From an uncultured Clostridia bacterium (lineage in GTDB: Bacteria; Bacillota; Clostridia; Christensenellales; Borkfalkiaceae), in NCBI GenBank assembly GCA_947624225.1, contig CANQJF010000004.1, positions 1 to 64,000 on the forward strand: a DNA stretch of 64,000 nt, in the 5' to 3' direction. Both the position numbers and the translations under genes were made by a program. Below, one piece after another: positions 41,864-49,565 of the stretch; position 1 is the stretch's first letter; every line of letters starts with the position of its first letter. A model generated the notes under the pieces. It was not told the DNA's origin and searched no databases. It was given only the letters and a program-made list of their open reading frames with translations.

Positions 41864-42535
41864 ATGCGCATATGTTTTGTGACAAGCGGGGCTCTTGATG
41901 ACTTCGCAAAAAAATACGAAGGGGGAGCAGACGTCGTCTGTTTTTCCTTTCAAGCGCTCGGAGAAGTCAGCTATGAGCGCGAGCTCAAAGGGGAAACAAG
42001 CCTCTTCGAGGATGTGGCCCTGCTTTCGAAAGAGAGCGACTGTATCATTGTGTCCGGCTGCTATACCGACGCACGCAGTATCCGCCGAAAGTCCGTTGTC
42101 GTCGCGGAAAAAGGGAAGATCTTGGGCGTTTCGGATATGGTAAACCGCATCGACGGCGGCCAATATCGGTGCGGCGCGGGCGTAAAAATTTTTGATACGG
42201 GAGTGGGGAAACTCGGCATCATTGTTGCGGAGGACCTCTATTTTCCCCGCATTGCAGAGACGCTCTCCGTTTGCGGTGCGGAGCTCGCGATCTGTATTTA
42301 CGAACAGCTCGATGGCAGTCTCGAACAGACGCTCATGCGCGCACAGGCCTTTTCGTTTGGGGTGCCCATCTGTGTCTGTGCCTATGGCTATGCGCAGGCG
42401 GCGGATATCGGGGGAAAACTTCGCTTTGCATCCCCAAAGAATCTCTGCATGTACGATTTTGAGCGGGAGCAGGAATATCACCTTGTGGAGACGCGCCAGC
42501 GAGGGTTTTATCGCAAGAAAAAGAACGGATTTTGA
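41864..42535 (+). CDS. Carbon-nitrogen hydrolase-fold protein lacking the catalytic triad
   Basis: 223 residues with the nitrilase superfamily layout: ADVVCFSFQALG, CIIVSGCYTD, RKSVVVAEKGKILGVSDM and GKLGIIVAEDLYFPR. The residues that make the Glu-Lys-Cys triad are changed: the FPE glutamate position reads Phe29, and the nucleophile in GxxICYDxxFP reads Ala122 (IVAEDLYFP); no lysine sits at the usual KxHL position. The protein is therefore probably inactive, possibly a binding or scaffold protein. A TACAAT box ends eight bases before the ATG, with no Shine-Dalgarno, so the transcript is near-leaderless. The -35 spacing (20) is poor. Confidence 0.75.
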   Translation: MRICFVTSGALDDFAKKYEGGADVVCFSFQALGEVSYERELKGETSLFEDVALLSKESDCIIVSGCYTDARSIRRKSVVVAEKGKILGVSDMVNRIDGGQYRCGAGVKIFDTGVGKLGIIVAEDLYFPRIAETLSVCGAELAICIYEQLDGSLEQTLMRAQAFSFGVPICVCAYGYAQAADIGGKLRFASPKNLCMYDFEREQEYHLVETRQRGFYRKKKNGF

Positions 42536-42544
42536 CGGCGGGGC

Positions 42545-42573
42545 TTGCAATTTTGCAAATTGCATGCTATACT
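42545..42573 (+). promoter_or_regulatory. Promoter of the CBS-domain gene; leaderless geometry
   Basis: TTGCAA (42545-42550), 17 bases, TATACT (42568-42573). The -10 box ends six bases before the ATG. Confidence 0.75.
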
Positions 42574-42579
42574 GAGAGC

Positions 42580-43275
42580 ATGAGCAATGCCACAGATTTC
42601 ATTTCCGCTTACAATACCGTGGACGCCCGCATGCGCGCGATGTATCGCGGCAAGGGCAGTCTGCAATTTGTCGACCTCGTGCGCCGCTGTGCCGAATTTA
42701 ATTCCACGGTCAAAAAATATGAGGACGAGCTGCTCTCCTTTGCCAAATTGCGCAATGCAATCGTGCATGAGAGCAACCGGGAACGCATCATTGCCGAGCC
42801 GTGCGACGAAGTTACACAGCTCTTTCTGCACATTGCAGAGATGCTTTCGAGGCCGCCCAAACTCGGCAGTTTAAAGCCCATGAATGTGATGGGCATCGAG
42901 GGAGACCGTCCGCTTGCCGAGGCCGTAGTGCGCATGTCCGAGCGCCAATATTCCAATCTGCCCGTCTACACGGGCGGGAAGCTCGTCGGGATGCTCAACA
43001 ACCGCCGCATCGTGCGGGTCGTCGGCAATGCCCTCAGAAACGGAACGGACGTGGAGGACACCCTTACGATGAGTTGTCGCGATGCCGTCGACGACGCGGA
43101 CATGATCAAGTATTATAAACTTCTCACGACGCAGAATACCATACAGGAGGCCGTGGACGCGTTCGGGGAGAACAGGAAATTGTTTGCCGTTCTCGTGACG
43201 GGGCCCGACGGCGATCTCGCCAACTTGCTCACCGCCTCCGATCTTCCCCGCCTCTTGAAATTGCTGGAAGAATGA
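42580..43275 (+). CDS. HEPN-like/CBS-domain protein
   Basis: 231 residues. Residues ~1-90 are helical and carry R58-N-A-I-V-H63, matching the RX4-6H motif of HEPN domains with a polar residue after the arginine. Residues ~95-230 hold a CBS pair (LAEAVVRMSERQYSNLPVYTGGKLVGMLN and a second copy ending TASDLPRLLKLL), which usually binds adenosine nucleotides. The combination would link nucleotide sensing to a possible RNA-cleaving or RNA-binding module; this is inference. No antitoxin-like partner is adjacent. The track start at 42532 lies within the promoter, so the ATG at 42580 is used. Confidence 0.72.
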   Translation: MSNATDFISAYNTVDARMRAMYRGKGSLQFVDLVRRCAEFNSTVKKYEDELLSFAKLRNAIVHESNRERIIAEPCDEVTQLFLHIAEMLSRPPKLGSLKPMNVMGIEGDRPLAEAVVRMSERQYSNLPVYTGGKLVGMLNNRRIVRVVGNALRNGTDVEDTLTMSCRDAVDDADMIKYYKLLTTQNTIQEAVDAFGENRKLFAVLVTGPDGDLANLLTASDLPRLLKLLEE

Positions 43276-43373
43276 CGGATGGACGGCCCAAAGGGTCGGC
43301 CTTTCCTATGTTCGCATAGTGGGATATTTTACGGAAACGGCGGATAAATTCACAGCCGCTTTCCTCTACAATT

Positions 43374-43428
43374 TTCGGCATATTCCGACGGGATATGCCC
43401 TTTTTTATGCACCGAAAAAATTTATAAT
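43374..43428 (+). promoter_or_regulatory. spoIIG promoter region with candidate Spo0A box
   Basis: TATAAT (43423-43428) lies 21 bases before spoIIGA and lacks a good -35. TTCGGCA (43374-43380) fits the 0A-box core TTCGNCA, about 43 bases upstream of the -10. In Bacillus the spoIIG promoter is SigA- and Spo0A-dependent with a poorly spaced -35; the layout here is consistent with that. Confidence 0.5.
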
Positions 43429-43449
43429 GGCAGTCACGGAGCCGGGGAT

Positions 43450-44247
43450 ATGCAGGTATATATCGAGTTCGCGTTCTTGGAAAATTTTTTGCTCGACGGT
43501 GTGCTTTTATACCTTGCGCTGGCGTGCGCGCGCTTGAAGGTATCCGCATGGAGACTGATCCTCGCGAGTGCGGTCGGGGCGATTGAGGCCATTGTGTTCC
43601 CGCTCATCTCCATGCCCGCATGGGCGGCCTATCTCGTAAAAATATTGGGCGGCACGCTCCTCGCGTTGATCGCGGCAAGAGGGCGACCCAAGCAGATCTG
43701 CATTGCCGCCGCGCTCTTTTTTCTCTTGACCTTTGCGCTCGGAGGCTTGCTCACGGCCGTCTACTCTTTCTTTGGGATCGCCTATGAGGAGGGAGCGGGA
43801 TACCTCGTCGAGCAGGCGCCGGTGGGGCTTGTCATCGGCGGCGCGGCGATGTTTGCCATCTTGACCGTTTGTGCGGCCAAAACACTCTATCGTTACCGAA
43901 AGCATCAAAAAAACATCCTGCCCTGTGTGGTTGCCGTCGGGGAAAGGGAAGTGCGCTGGAAAGGATTTGCCGACAGCGGCAACAATCTCTTCTTTCACGG
44001 GGACCCCGTATGCGTGACTTCGGCAATCGCACTTTTGGCGCTCTATGGAAAGGAGAAGATGCGCGAGGCGGGCAGGATGGAGATCTCGACCGTCAACGGC
44101 GGCCGCGAAGCGCCCGTGTTCACATGCGACCGCCTCGATATTTGCGCCAATGGAAAGACATTTTCGTGGAAAGACGTCTATCTGACCGTAGGGGATGTGG
44201 GGGACAGTTGCCAACTCATCCTGAACACCGCACTCATGGAGGCATGA
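43450..44247 (+). CDS. spoIIGA: Sporulation sigma-E factor-processing peptidase SpoIIGA
   Basis: 265 residues. About five N-terminal membrane helices (YIEFAFLENFLLDGVLLYLALACA and following) precede a C-terminal aspartic-protease-like domain with D175 in FADSGNNLFFHGDPV. It is the membrane protease that removes the pro-sequence of SigE in the mother cell after septation. The stop codon touches the sigE start, the classic spoIIG arrangement. Confidence 0.93.
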   Translation: MQVYIEFAFLENFLLDGVLLYLALACARLKVSAWRLILASAVGAIEAIVFPLISMPAWAAYLVKILGGTLLALIAARGRPKQICIAAALFFLLTFALGGLLTAVYSFFGIAYEEGAGYLVEQAPVGLVIGGAAMFAILTVCAAKTLYRYRKHQKNILPCVVAVGEREVRWKGFADSGNNLFFHGDPVCVTSAIALLALYGKEKMREAGRMEISTVNGGREAPVFTCDRLDICANGKTFSWKDVYLTVGDVGDSCQLILNTALMEA

Positions 44248-44958
44248 ATGAATATATTTGCGCGTTTAAAAGAGTGGTTGCAGACCATCCGGGGCAGCGA
44301 GAACGTCGTTCACTATCTGTGTGGGAACGAAGCGCTTCCGCTCCCGCTTTCGCCTGAGGAGGAGGGCGAGTTGATCTCCAAACTCGAACGGGGGGAGGAG
44401 GCCGAATCCGTCAAGGCAAAACTCATCGAGCACAATCTGAGGCTTGTCGTCTACATTTCGAGAAAATTCGAAAATACCGGCGTGGATGCGGACGACCTCA
44501 TTTCAATCGGCACCATCGGGCTCATCAAAGCCATCAATTCCTTTCGCGGAGATAAGAATATCAAGCTCGCGACGTACGCATCGCGCTGTATCGAAAATGA
44601 GATCCTGATGTATCTGAGACGCACGGTGCGCCTCAAAAGCGAGATCTCCTTTGACGAACCGCTCAATACGGATTTCGAGGGGAACGAGCTGTTGCTCTCG
44701 GATATTCTCGGCACCGATTGCGAGAGCGTTTACGGCGGCGTGGAGTCGGGCGTGGAGAAAGAACTTTTGCGCGACGCACTGAAAAAACTGCCCGAACGCG
44801 AGCAAAAGATCATGTATCTTCGGTTTGGATTGGGAGGAGGGGAAGAATTGACGCAAAAGGATGTCGCCGACCGTCTCGGCATCTCCCAAAGCTACATTTC
44901 CCGTTTGGAAAAGAAGATCATCGAGCGGCTCAAACGGGAAATCTCCAAGCTGGTTTGA
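44248..44958 (+). CDS. sigE: RNA polymerase sporulation sigma factor SigE
   Basis: 236 residues. An N-terminal amphipathic pro-sequence ends near [13 protein letters not shown], the region cut by SpoIIGA. Region 2 is [34 protein letters not shown] and region 4 is [25 protein letters not shown]. It directs early mother-cell transcription. GGAGG in the end of spoIIGA is its ribosome-binding site. A candidate SigE-like -10 box occurs upstream of ytxC and of the ylmC-like gene. Confidence 0.96.
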   Translation: MNIFARLKEWLQTIRGSENVVHYLCGNEALPLPLSPEEEGELISKLERGEEAESVKAKLIEHNLRLVVYISRKFENTGVDADDLISIGTIGLIKAINSFRGDKNIKLATYASRCIENEILMYLRRTVRLKSEISFDEPLNTDFEGNELLLSDILGTDCESVYGGVESGVEKELLRDALKKLPEREQKIMYLRFGLGGGEELTQKDVADRLGISQSYISRLEKKIIERLKREISKLV

Positions 44959-44976
44959 GCGCTTTCTTGCAAACGG

Positions 44977-45005
44977 TTGACAATTCGGGCGCGAGGCTGT
45001 ATAAT
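44977..45005 (+). promoter_or_regulatory. Consensus SigA promoter of the GH27 gene
   Basis: Perfect TTGACA (44977-44982) and TATAAT (45000-45005), 17-base spacer, starting 18 bases after the sigE stop. Confidence 0.93.
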
Positions 45006-45031
45006 GAAGCTATGCAAAAGGAGAACATACG

Positions 45032-46156
45032 ATGATCAAAAATATCCCCCCCATGGGTTGGAACACTTGGAATACGTTTGCGGAAAACATCAACGAAGAA
45101 CTCATCTTGCGCTCGGCGGATACCATGATCGCCACGGGACTCAAAGATGCGGGCTATGAATACGTCGTCATTGACGACTGCTGGGCGCTCAAAGAACGCG
45201 ATGGAAAGGGACGGCTGGTGCCCGATCCCGCAAAATTCCCGCACGGCATGAAGTATGTTGCCGACTATATTCACAAATTGGGGTTAAAGTTCGGCATGTA
45301 TTCCTGTGCCGGTCTCATGACTTGCGCGGGCTATCCGTCGAGCTTTGACCGGGAATTTCTCGATGCGGAGACGTTTGCCGAATGGGGCGTGGACTTCTTG
45401 AAATATGACTACTGTTTCAAGCCCGCCTCCGTCGACGGGACCACGCTCTATCGGCGCATGGGACTTGCGCTTGCCAAGTGCGGCAGGGACATCCTGTTCA
45501 GCGCTTGCAGCTGGGGCGCGGACGAGACGCACCGCTGGATCGGGACGACGGGAGCCAACATGTGGCGCTCCACGGGCGATATCGTCGACACGTGGGATTC
45601 CGTCAAGGATCTGATCAAAAAGCAATACGACATCCTGCCCTATGGCGGCATGGGCTGTTTCAACGATATGGATATGCTCATCGTCGGCATGCACGGCAAG
45701 GGGCATGTCGGGCTCAAAGGCTGCACCGAGGAAGAATATCGCCTGCACTTTGCCGCATGGTGCCTTTTGGGCTCTCCGCTGATGATCGGTTGCGACATCC
45801 GCAACATGGATGAGGCGACCCAAAAGATCCTCACGAATCAAACGCTCATCGGTATCCAGCAGGATGCCCGCGGCTTGCGGCCCTATATCGTAAAGCAGTG
45901 GGGCAACGACGACCTCCCGATGATCGTTCGCTATCTCGAAAATGGCGATATTGCGCTCGGCTTCTTCAATTTGAGCGAGGGCCCCGCAGGCTTTTGGATC
46001 ACGGCGGACGATTTGGGCGTTCCGACGATCTCGGGGCGGACGCTTACAGGCGAGGAAGCGTATACTGGCCAGAGCCTGTGCTCGAAAAACGGTGTTCTGA
46101 CTGTCGATGTCAGGCCGCATTCGTGTGCGGTGTATCGCTTGCGGATCGTGAAATGA
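45032..46156 (+). CDS. GH27 family alpha-galactosidase (or related glycoside hydrolase)
   Basis: 374 residues, no signal peptide, so probably cytosolic. PPMGWNTWNTF opens the (beta/alpha)8 barrel, D126 in FLKYDYCF is the nucleophile and D183 in MWRSTGDIVDTW the acid/base. CFNDMDMLIVG and LMIGCDIRNM match GH27. The C-terminal beta domain is complete. It has its own consensus vegetative promoter and AAAAGGAGAACATACG. It sits between sigE and sigG, genes normally adjacent in Clostridia, and has no transporter or sugar-use neighbour. Confidence 0.9.
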   Translation: MIKNIPPMGWNTWNTFAENINEELILRSADTMIATGLKDAGYEYVVIDDCWALKERDGKGRLVPDPAKFPHGMKYVADYIHKLGLKFGMYSCAGLMTCAGYPSSFDREFLDAETFAEWGVDFLKYDYCFKPASVDGTTLYRRMGLALAKCGRDILFSACSWGADETHRWIGTTGANMWRSTGDIVDTWDSVKDLIKKQYDILPYGGMGCFNDMDMLIVGMHGKGHVGLKGCTEEEYRLHFAAWCLLGSPLMIGCDIRNMDEATQKILTNQTLIGIQQDARGLRPYIVKQWGNDDLPMIVRYLENGDIALGFFNLSEGPAGFWITADDLGVPTISGRTLTGEEAYTGQSLCSKNGVLTVDVRPHSCAVYRLRIVK

Positions 46157-46344
46157 GATGCGGCAAGTGCGGCCGCGGCCTTACTTTCAATGAGCTCGGC
46201 CTCAATCGAAAATTTAATGCCAACGACAGCCGGTCGCTCTGCAAGGAGTGTCTTGCGGAAAAATTGGGCGTGACCGTAGCGCGGCTCGATGAGAAGATCG
46301 AGGAGTTTTTGGGAAGCGGATGCAAGCTGTTCGTCCGTGCATAA
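46153..46344 (+). CDS. Small zinc-ribbon-like protein
   Basis: 63 residues, overlapping the GH27 stop by four bases (ATGA). CGKCG at the start and CKEC about 30 residues later form a potential Cys4 zinc site; the C-terminal part is a helix (LDEKIEEFLGSGCKLF). I do not recognise the family. Translation must be coupled to the GH27 gene because no separate ribosome-binding site is seen. It is too short to stand as its own line in the ORF track, where it appears as the tail of a longer frame. Confidence 0.72.
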   Translation: MRCGKCGRGLTFNELGLNRKFNANDSRSLCKECLAEKLGVTVARLDEKIEEFLGSGCKLFVRA

Positions 46345-46405
46345 AATTCCTCGGGTTGCAGATACTTCTTGTCTCATACATAGCAAAGTCTATGGGAGGT
46401 GAAGT

Positions 46406-47176
46406 ATGCTGAGTAAAGTTGTCATTTGCGGTGTGGACACCACAGGGCTCCCCAAACTTTCCCGGGAAGAGAATGAGGAGCTGATCGTAAAATTGAAAAA
46501 CGGGGACAAGGCGGCCCGCGATCGGTTTATCGTGGGAAACATGCGCCTTGTCCTTTCGCTTGTCAAGCGCTTTTGGGCAAAGAATGCGAACGCCGACGAT
46601 GTCTTTCAAGCGGGTTGCGTGGGGCTCATCAAGGCCATCGATAACTTCGATTTGAAATTCGGCGTGAAGTTCTCGACGTATGCCGTCCCCATGATTTTGG
46701 GCGAGATCAAGCGCTTTCTCCGCGACGGAAACAGCCTGAGGGTCTCCCGTTCCATTCGGGATACCGCCTACCGCATTTTAAAGGTGCGGGAGGGGATCGA
46801 GGAGCGCGACGAGGAGGCGACCATCGAAAAAATTGCCGCCGAGATGCAGGTGCGGGAACGGGAGGTCGTCTACTGTCTCGATGCTATTTCCGATCCCGTC
46901 TCGCTTTACGATCCCGTCTACAACAAAGCGGGGGATACGCTGCAAATTGTTGACCAGCTGTGCGACGAGAGCCAAAGCGAGGAAATTTGGACGGAGCATG
47001 TGGCGCTCAGGGAGGCCATCGACCGCCTGACCGAGCGGGAGAGAAAGATCCTTCGGCTCAGGTATTACGAGGGAAAGACGCAGACGGAAATTTCCGCCGA
47101 AGTGGGGATCTCTCAGGCGCAGGTCTCCCGCCTCGAAAAAAATGCGCTCGCGAGCGTGAGAAAAGAAATTTCCTGA
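46406..47176 (+). CDS. sigG: RNA polymerase sporulation sigma factor SigG
   Basis: 256 residues. The N-terminus KVVICGVDTTGLPKLSREENEEL is characteristic of SigG, which carries the anti-sigma-binding region. Region 2 is NMRLVLSLVKRFWAKNANADDVFQAGCVGLIKAI and region 4 ends KTQTEISAEVGISQAQVSRLEKNAL. It controls late forespore transcription. GGGAGGTGAAGT precedes the ATG. A CATACATA box lies about 35 bases upstream and could be a sporulation-sigma -10, without a convincing -35. Confidence 0.96.
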   Translation: MLSKVVICGVDTTGLPKLSREENEELIVKLKNGDKAARDRFIVGNMRLVLSLVKRFWAKNANADDVFQAGCVGLIKAIDNFDLKFGVKFSTYAVPMILGEIKRFLRDGNSLRVSRSIRDTAYRILKVREGIEERDEEATIEKIAAEMQVREREVVYCLDAISDPVSLYDPVYNKAGDTLQIVDQLCDESQSEEIWTEHVALREAIDRLTERERKILRLRYYEGKTQTEISAEVGISQAQVSRLEKNALASVRKEIS

Positions 47177-47203
47177 CCCGCGGAAACATTTCGACATTTT
47201 CCG

Positions 47204-47211
47204 CATACGAT
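47204..47211 (+). promoter_or_regulatory. SigE-like -10 element of the ylmC-like gene
   Basis: CATACGAT fits the SigE -10 pattern; ACATTT lies 12 bases upstream as a candidate -35. The box ends six bases before the GTG, as for ytxC. Confidence 0.45.
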
Positions 47212-47217
47212 AGAGGT

Positions 47218-47547
47218 GTGGAAACAAGTTTTGTTGAATTGAAGCGAAAGGAAACGGTCAACCTTGTCGATGGGAAACAGCTCGGCAAGGTTTGCGATGT
47301 GGTTTTCACTTGGCCGGAGGGAAGAGTGCAGGGCATCGTCGTCCCCGGCGGAAAGGGCTTTCGATGGGGGAAAGCCGATCTCTTCATCGATCTCAAATGC
47401 GTCAAAAAGATCGGGGTCGATGTCATCCTTGTGGAGATCAAGGCCGCCCCTAAGCCGGATAAAAAGCGCGGGAAGTGGGAAGATGCGCCGCCTCCGCCCC
47501 CGTCCCCGCCTCCCTTCGACAGAAGAGATTACGGAGAGTACGAATAG
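47218..47547 (+). CDS. YlmC/YmxH family PRC-barrel sporulation protein
   Basis: 109 residues. ELKRKETVNLVDGKQLGKVCDVVF and GRVQGIVVPG are the conserved PRC-barrel segment of YlmC/YmxH proteins, which in many Clostridia follow sigG. The C-terminus is an unusual Pro-rich acidic tail (PPPPPSPPP). The track has the frame open from 46960, inside sigG; the GTG at 47218 is placed by the promoter and homology. No function beyond a sporulation association is known. Confidence 0.8.
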   Translation: METSFVELKRKETVNLVDGKQLGKVCDVVFTWPEGRVQGIVVPGGKGFRWGKADLFIDLKCVKKIGVDVILVEIKAAPKPDKKRGKWEDAPPPPPSPPPFDRRDYGEYE

Positions 47548-47595
47548 ACAAAAACACGTTGATAGGGGACAATTTCTGCAATATTTTGGCATTTG

Positions 47596-47622
47596 GCATA
47601 GTATTGTGTCAAACATAGTACT
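47596..47622. repeat. Dispersed palindromic motif, copy C
   Basis: GGCATAGTATTGTGTCAAAC then ATAGTACT; on the minus strand it follows TTTTGCGGTTT, the same flank seen at copies A and B. Confidence 0.7.
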
Positions 47623-47647
47623 CTCTTAAACCGCAAAATATAACATT

Positions 47648-47678
47648 CAGTCCCTCCCCCATTGCAGGGGAGGGACTG
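47648..47678 (-). terminator. Palindromic hairpin, probable terminator of the DnaD-like gene
   Basis: CAGTCCCTCCCC and GGGGAGGGACTG form a 12-bp stem around CATTGCA. It lies 3' of the minus-strand gene, but the following tract (AATGTTATATTTT) is only loosely T-rich. It resembles the CCTCCATGGGAGG cores at 5341, so it may be another intergenic repeat. Confidence 0.55.
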
Positions 47679-47714
47679 ATATTTTCCTGTGATTGAGGTA
47701 GAGTTTTAAACGGC

Positions 47715-49415
47715 CTATGATGACTTCGGATAGCAATCGCAGATGTGGCCATCGGGGAGGAAGCCCGTATCCGAGCATTTCTTGCAGACAAAGACGGGGA
47801 TAAAATCTTCCTCGGTGAGGTGCAGGCGGGCGAGCGCTTCGGCGCGATTTCGGTGTGCGGCATCGAGCGCTTCCCTGAGGGAGGGAGCCCGGCTCGGGTC
47901 GTAGAGTTCTGCCTTGGCAAGTTCCCGTTCTCCGTCGCGGATGGCGCGTTCCGCCTCGGCAAACTGTCTATCCTTTCTGGCCGTCTCTTTCACGCGGGCG
48001 ACTTTGCCGAGCGCGGCTTCCCGGCGGGCGGTGTAGAACTGTTCCCGCACGGCACGCTCGTCGATTGCCGCCGCTACTTCGCTTTTGGCCTTTCCGTAAG
48101 GTCCGTCTGCCGGGATCTCGGATGGCGTGAACGCTCCCGCCTGTTTCCAATCGGAGAGCAGTTTATTCATGTAGGGGAGGGGAGACGCTGCATTTGCGCT
48201 TCGTTTTGCCGCTTCGAGGATCATTTCTTCTGAAAAACCCCAATTGCGCCACTCGGCGATCATATCGAGGGTCGCCTCGGATTTTTTGACGACGCCGCAA
48301 ATCGATTGAATGCTCTGCAAGAGCTTGAACTGTTTTGCACGGGCGGAACAATATGCTTTGACGCGGTCGGGGTCGACGATCCCGGCATTGTAGAGTTTTT
48401 CCAGCAGGGTGTCATATTCCTGGAAGCCATAGGAGAGCCGCAGACCCAACGCGGCAACCATGGTGAGGCTCTCTTCCCGGTATCCGTGTTTGATCCACTT
48501 CGAGGCGTATTCCTCGATGTACGGACGGGGATTTTGAACTTTTATGCCCAATTTTTGCGCCACTTTGAATACGACCGTGGCGAGCGATTCGCGCTCTCTG
48601 AGGTAGTCGCGCGCCTCCCGTTCCGAGTGCAGGCCGTGCTGAATGAGTTCGCCCACGAGCTGCCCGAGGGTCTCCATGGAGCCCTTTTTCAGTGCCTCGG
48701 CACAGGCGGTAACGGCGCCCGGCTCCACCTCTTTCACCCATTCGGAATAGAGCCGGTAATCGTCGTCGGTCAGCCGTCTCCGGATGCCGAGAAGTTGCAG
48801 AATGCGTGAAAGCTCCTGCTCGCCCGCGCGGTAATCGGCGTATTCTGCCTCGACCTGTTCGTATGTATACTTGTGTTCGCGGACAAGTTTGTTTGCGGCA
48901 TTCAGAATATGGGCGACCGTGAGCTTTTCGCCCTGTTTTTTGACGTAATATTCCACGACGAGCAGGAACGCCTCGTGTTCCATCGGGTTATTTTCGAGAA
49001 ATTCGAGAATGCGCTGTTGCTCGTAGGGGCGCAGGTCCTTTCCCGCCCGTTGCAAAAGTTTGAAGAGCGCGCGGTTGAAGTCGGCATATTTTTCGGGGCG
49101 GAGAGGCTTGGGTTTCCCCATGGCCGCACTCACCGGCAGATACTCGACATAGATCGGGTCGCGGGAGAGCACCTGTACGAGGCCGCATTCCTCCCAAAAA
49201 TCATAGATCTCCACAAGGGCGGAATAGGGGATATGCAGAAGTTTTGCCGCGCTTTCGCCGTCGAGCTCCTCCTTGGAGGCGCAAAGATACAGCCCGAAGA
49301 GGTAGACGCGCACGGCGTCTCCGCTTGCCTCCGGCAGATACTTTGTGATGAACCGGTTTTCAACGCTCGTAAACGAATTTTCGGCAAAATCTTTGGAGAA
49401 AGAACCGAATGACAT
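47715..49415 (-). CDS. DnaD-like replication protein with DnaC-type zinc-finger tail
   Basis: 566 residues. Residues ~1-120 are a DnaD/DnaB2-type winged helix (ENRFITKYLPEASGDAVRVYLFGLYL). Following are two helical DnaD-like segments, the second near IEEYASKWIKHGYREESLTMVAA. The last 35 residues, with FVCKKCSDTGFLPDGHICDCY, match the zinc finger at the N-terminus of DnaC/DnaI helicase loaders, but no AAA+ domain follows. The track extends 293 residues too far upstream; the ATG at 49415 follows AAGGAAGGAAATT. Probable role is primosome assembly or helicase loading. Confidence 0.82.
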   Translation of the reverse strand: MSFGSFSKDFAENSFTSVENRFITKYLPEASGDAVRVYLFGLYLCASKEELDGESAAKLLHIPYSALVEIYDFWEECGLVQVLSRDPIYVEYLPVSAAMGKPKPLRPEKYADFNRALFKLLQRAGKDLRPYEQQRILEFLENNPMEHEAFLLVVEYYVKKQGEKLTVAHILNAANKLVREHKYTYEQVEAEYADYRAGEQELSRILQLLGIRRRLTDDDYRLYSEWVKEVEPGAVTACAEALKKGSMETLGQLVGELIQHGLHSEREARDYLRERESLATVVFKVAQKLGIKVQNPRPYIEEYASKWIKHGYREESLTMVAALGLRLSYGFQEYDTLLEKLYNAGIVDPDRVKAYCSARAKQFKLLQSIQSICGVVKKSEATLDMIAEWRNWGFSEEMILEAAKRSANAASPLPYMNKLLSDWKQAGAFTPSEIPADGPYGKAKSEVAAAIDERAVREQFYTARREAALGKVARVKETARKDRQFAEAERAIRDGERELAKAELYDPSRAPSLREALDAAHRNRAEALARLHLTEEDFIPVFVCKKCSDTGFLPDGHICDCYPKSS

Positions 49416-49565
49416 AATTTCCTTCCTTTGTGTGGAGTTTTTTCCCGAATCTCCCAACAACGCTTGCTTTTTTCCTTTGGGCGTTGTATAATAGTATAGC
49501 ATATCGCTCGCAAAAAGCAAAGTGTTTTCGAAGCGTGCGGAAATTTTTTCAAGACTACCCGTAAT

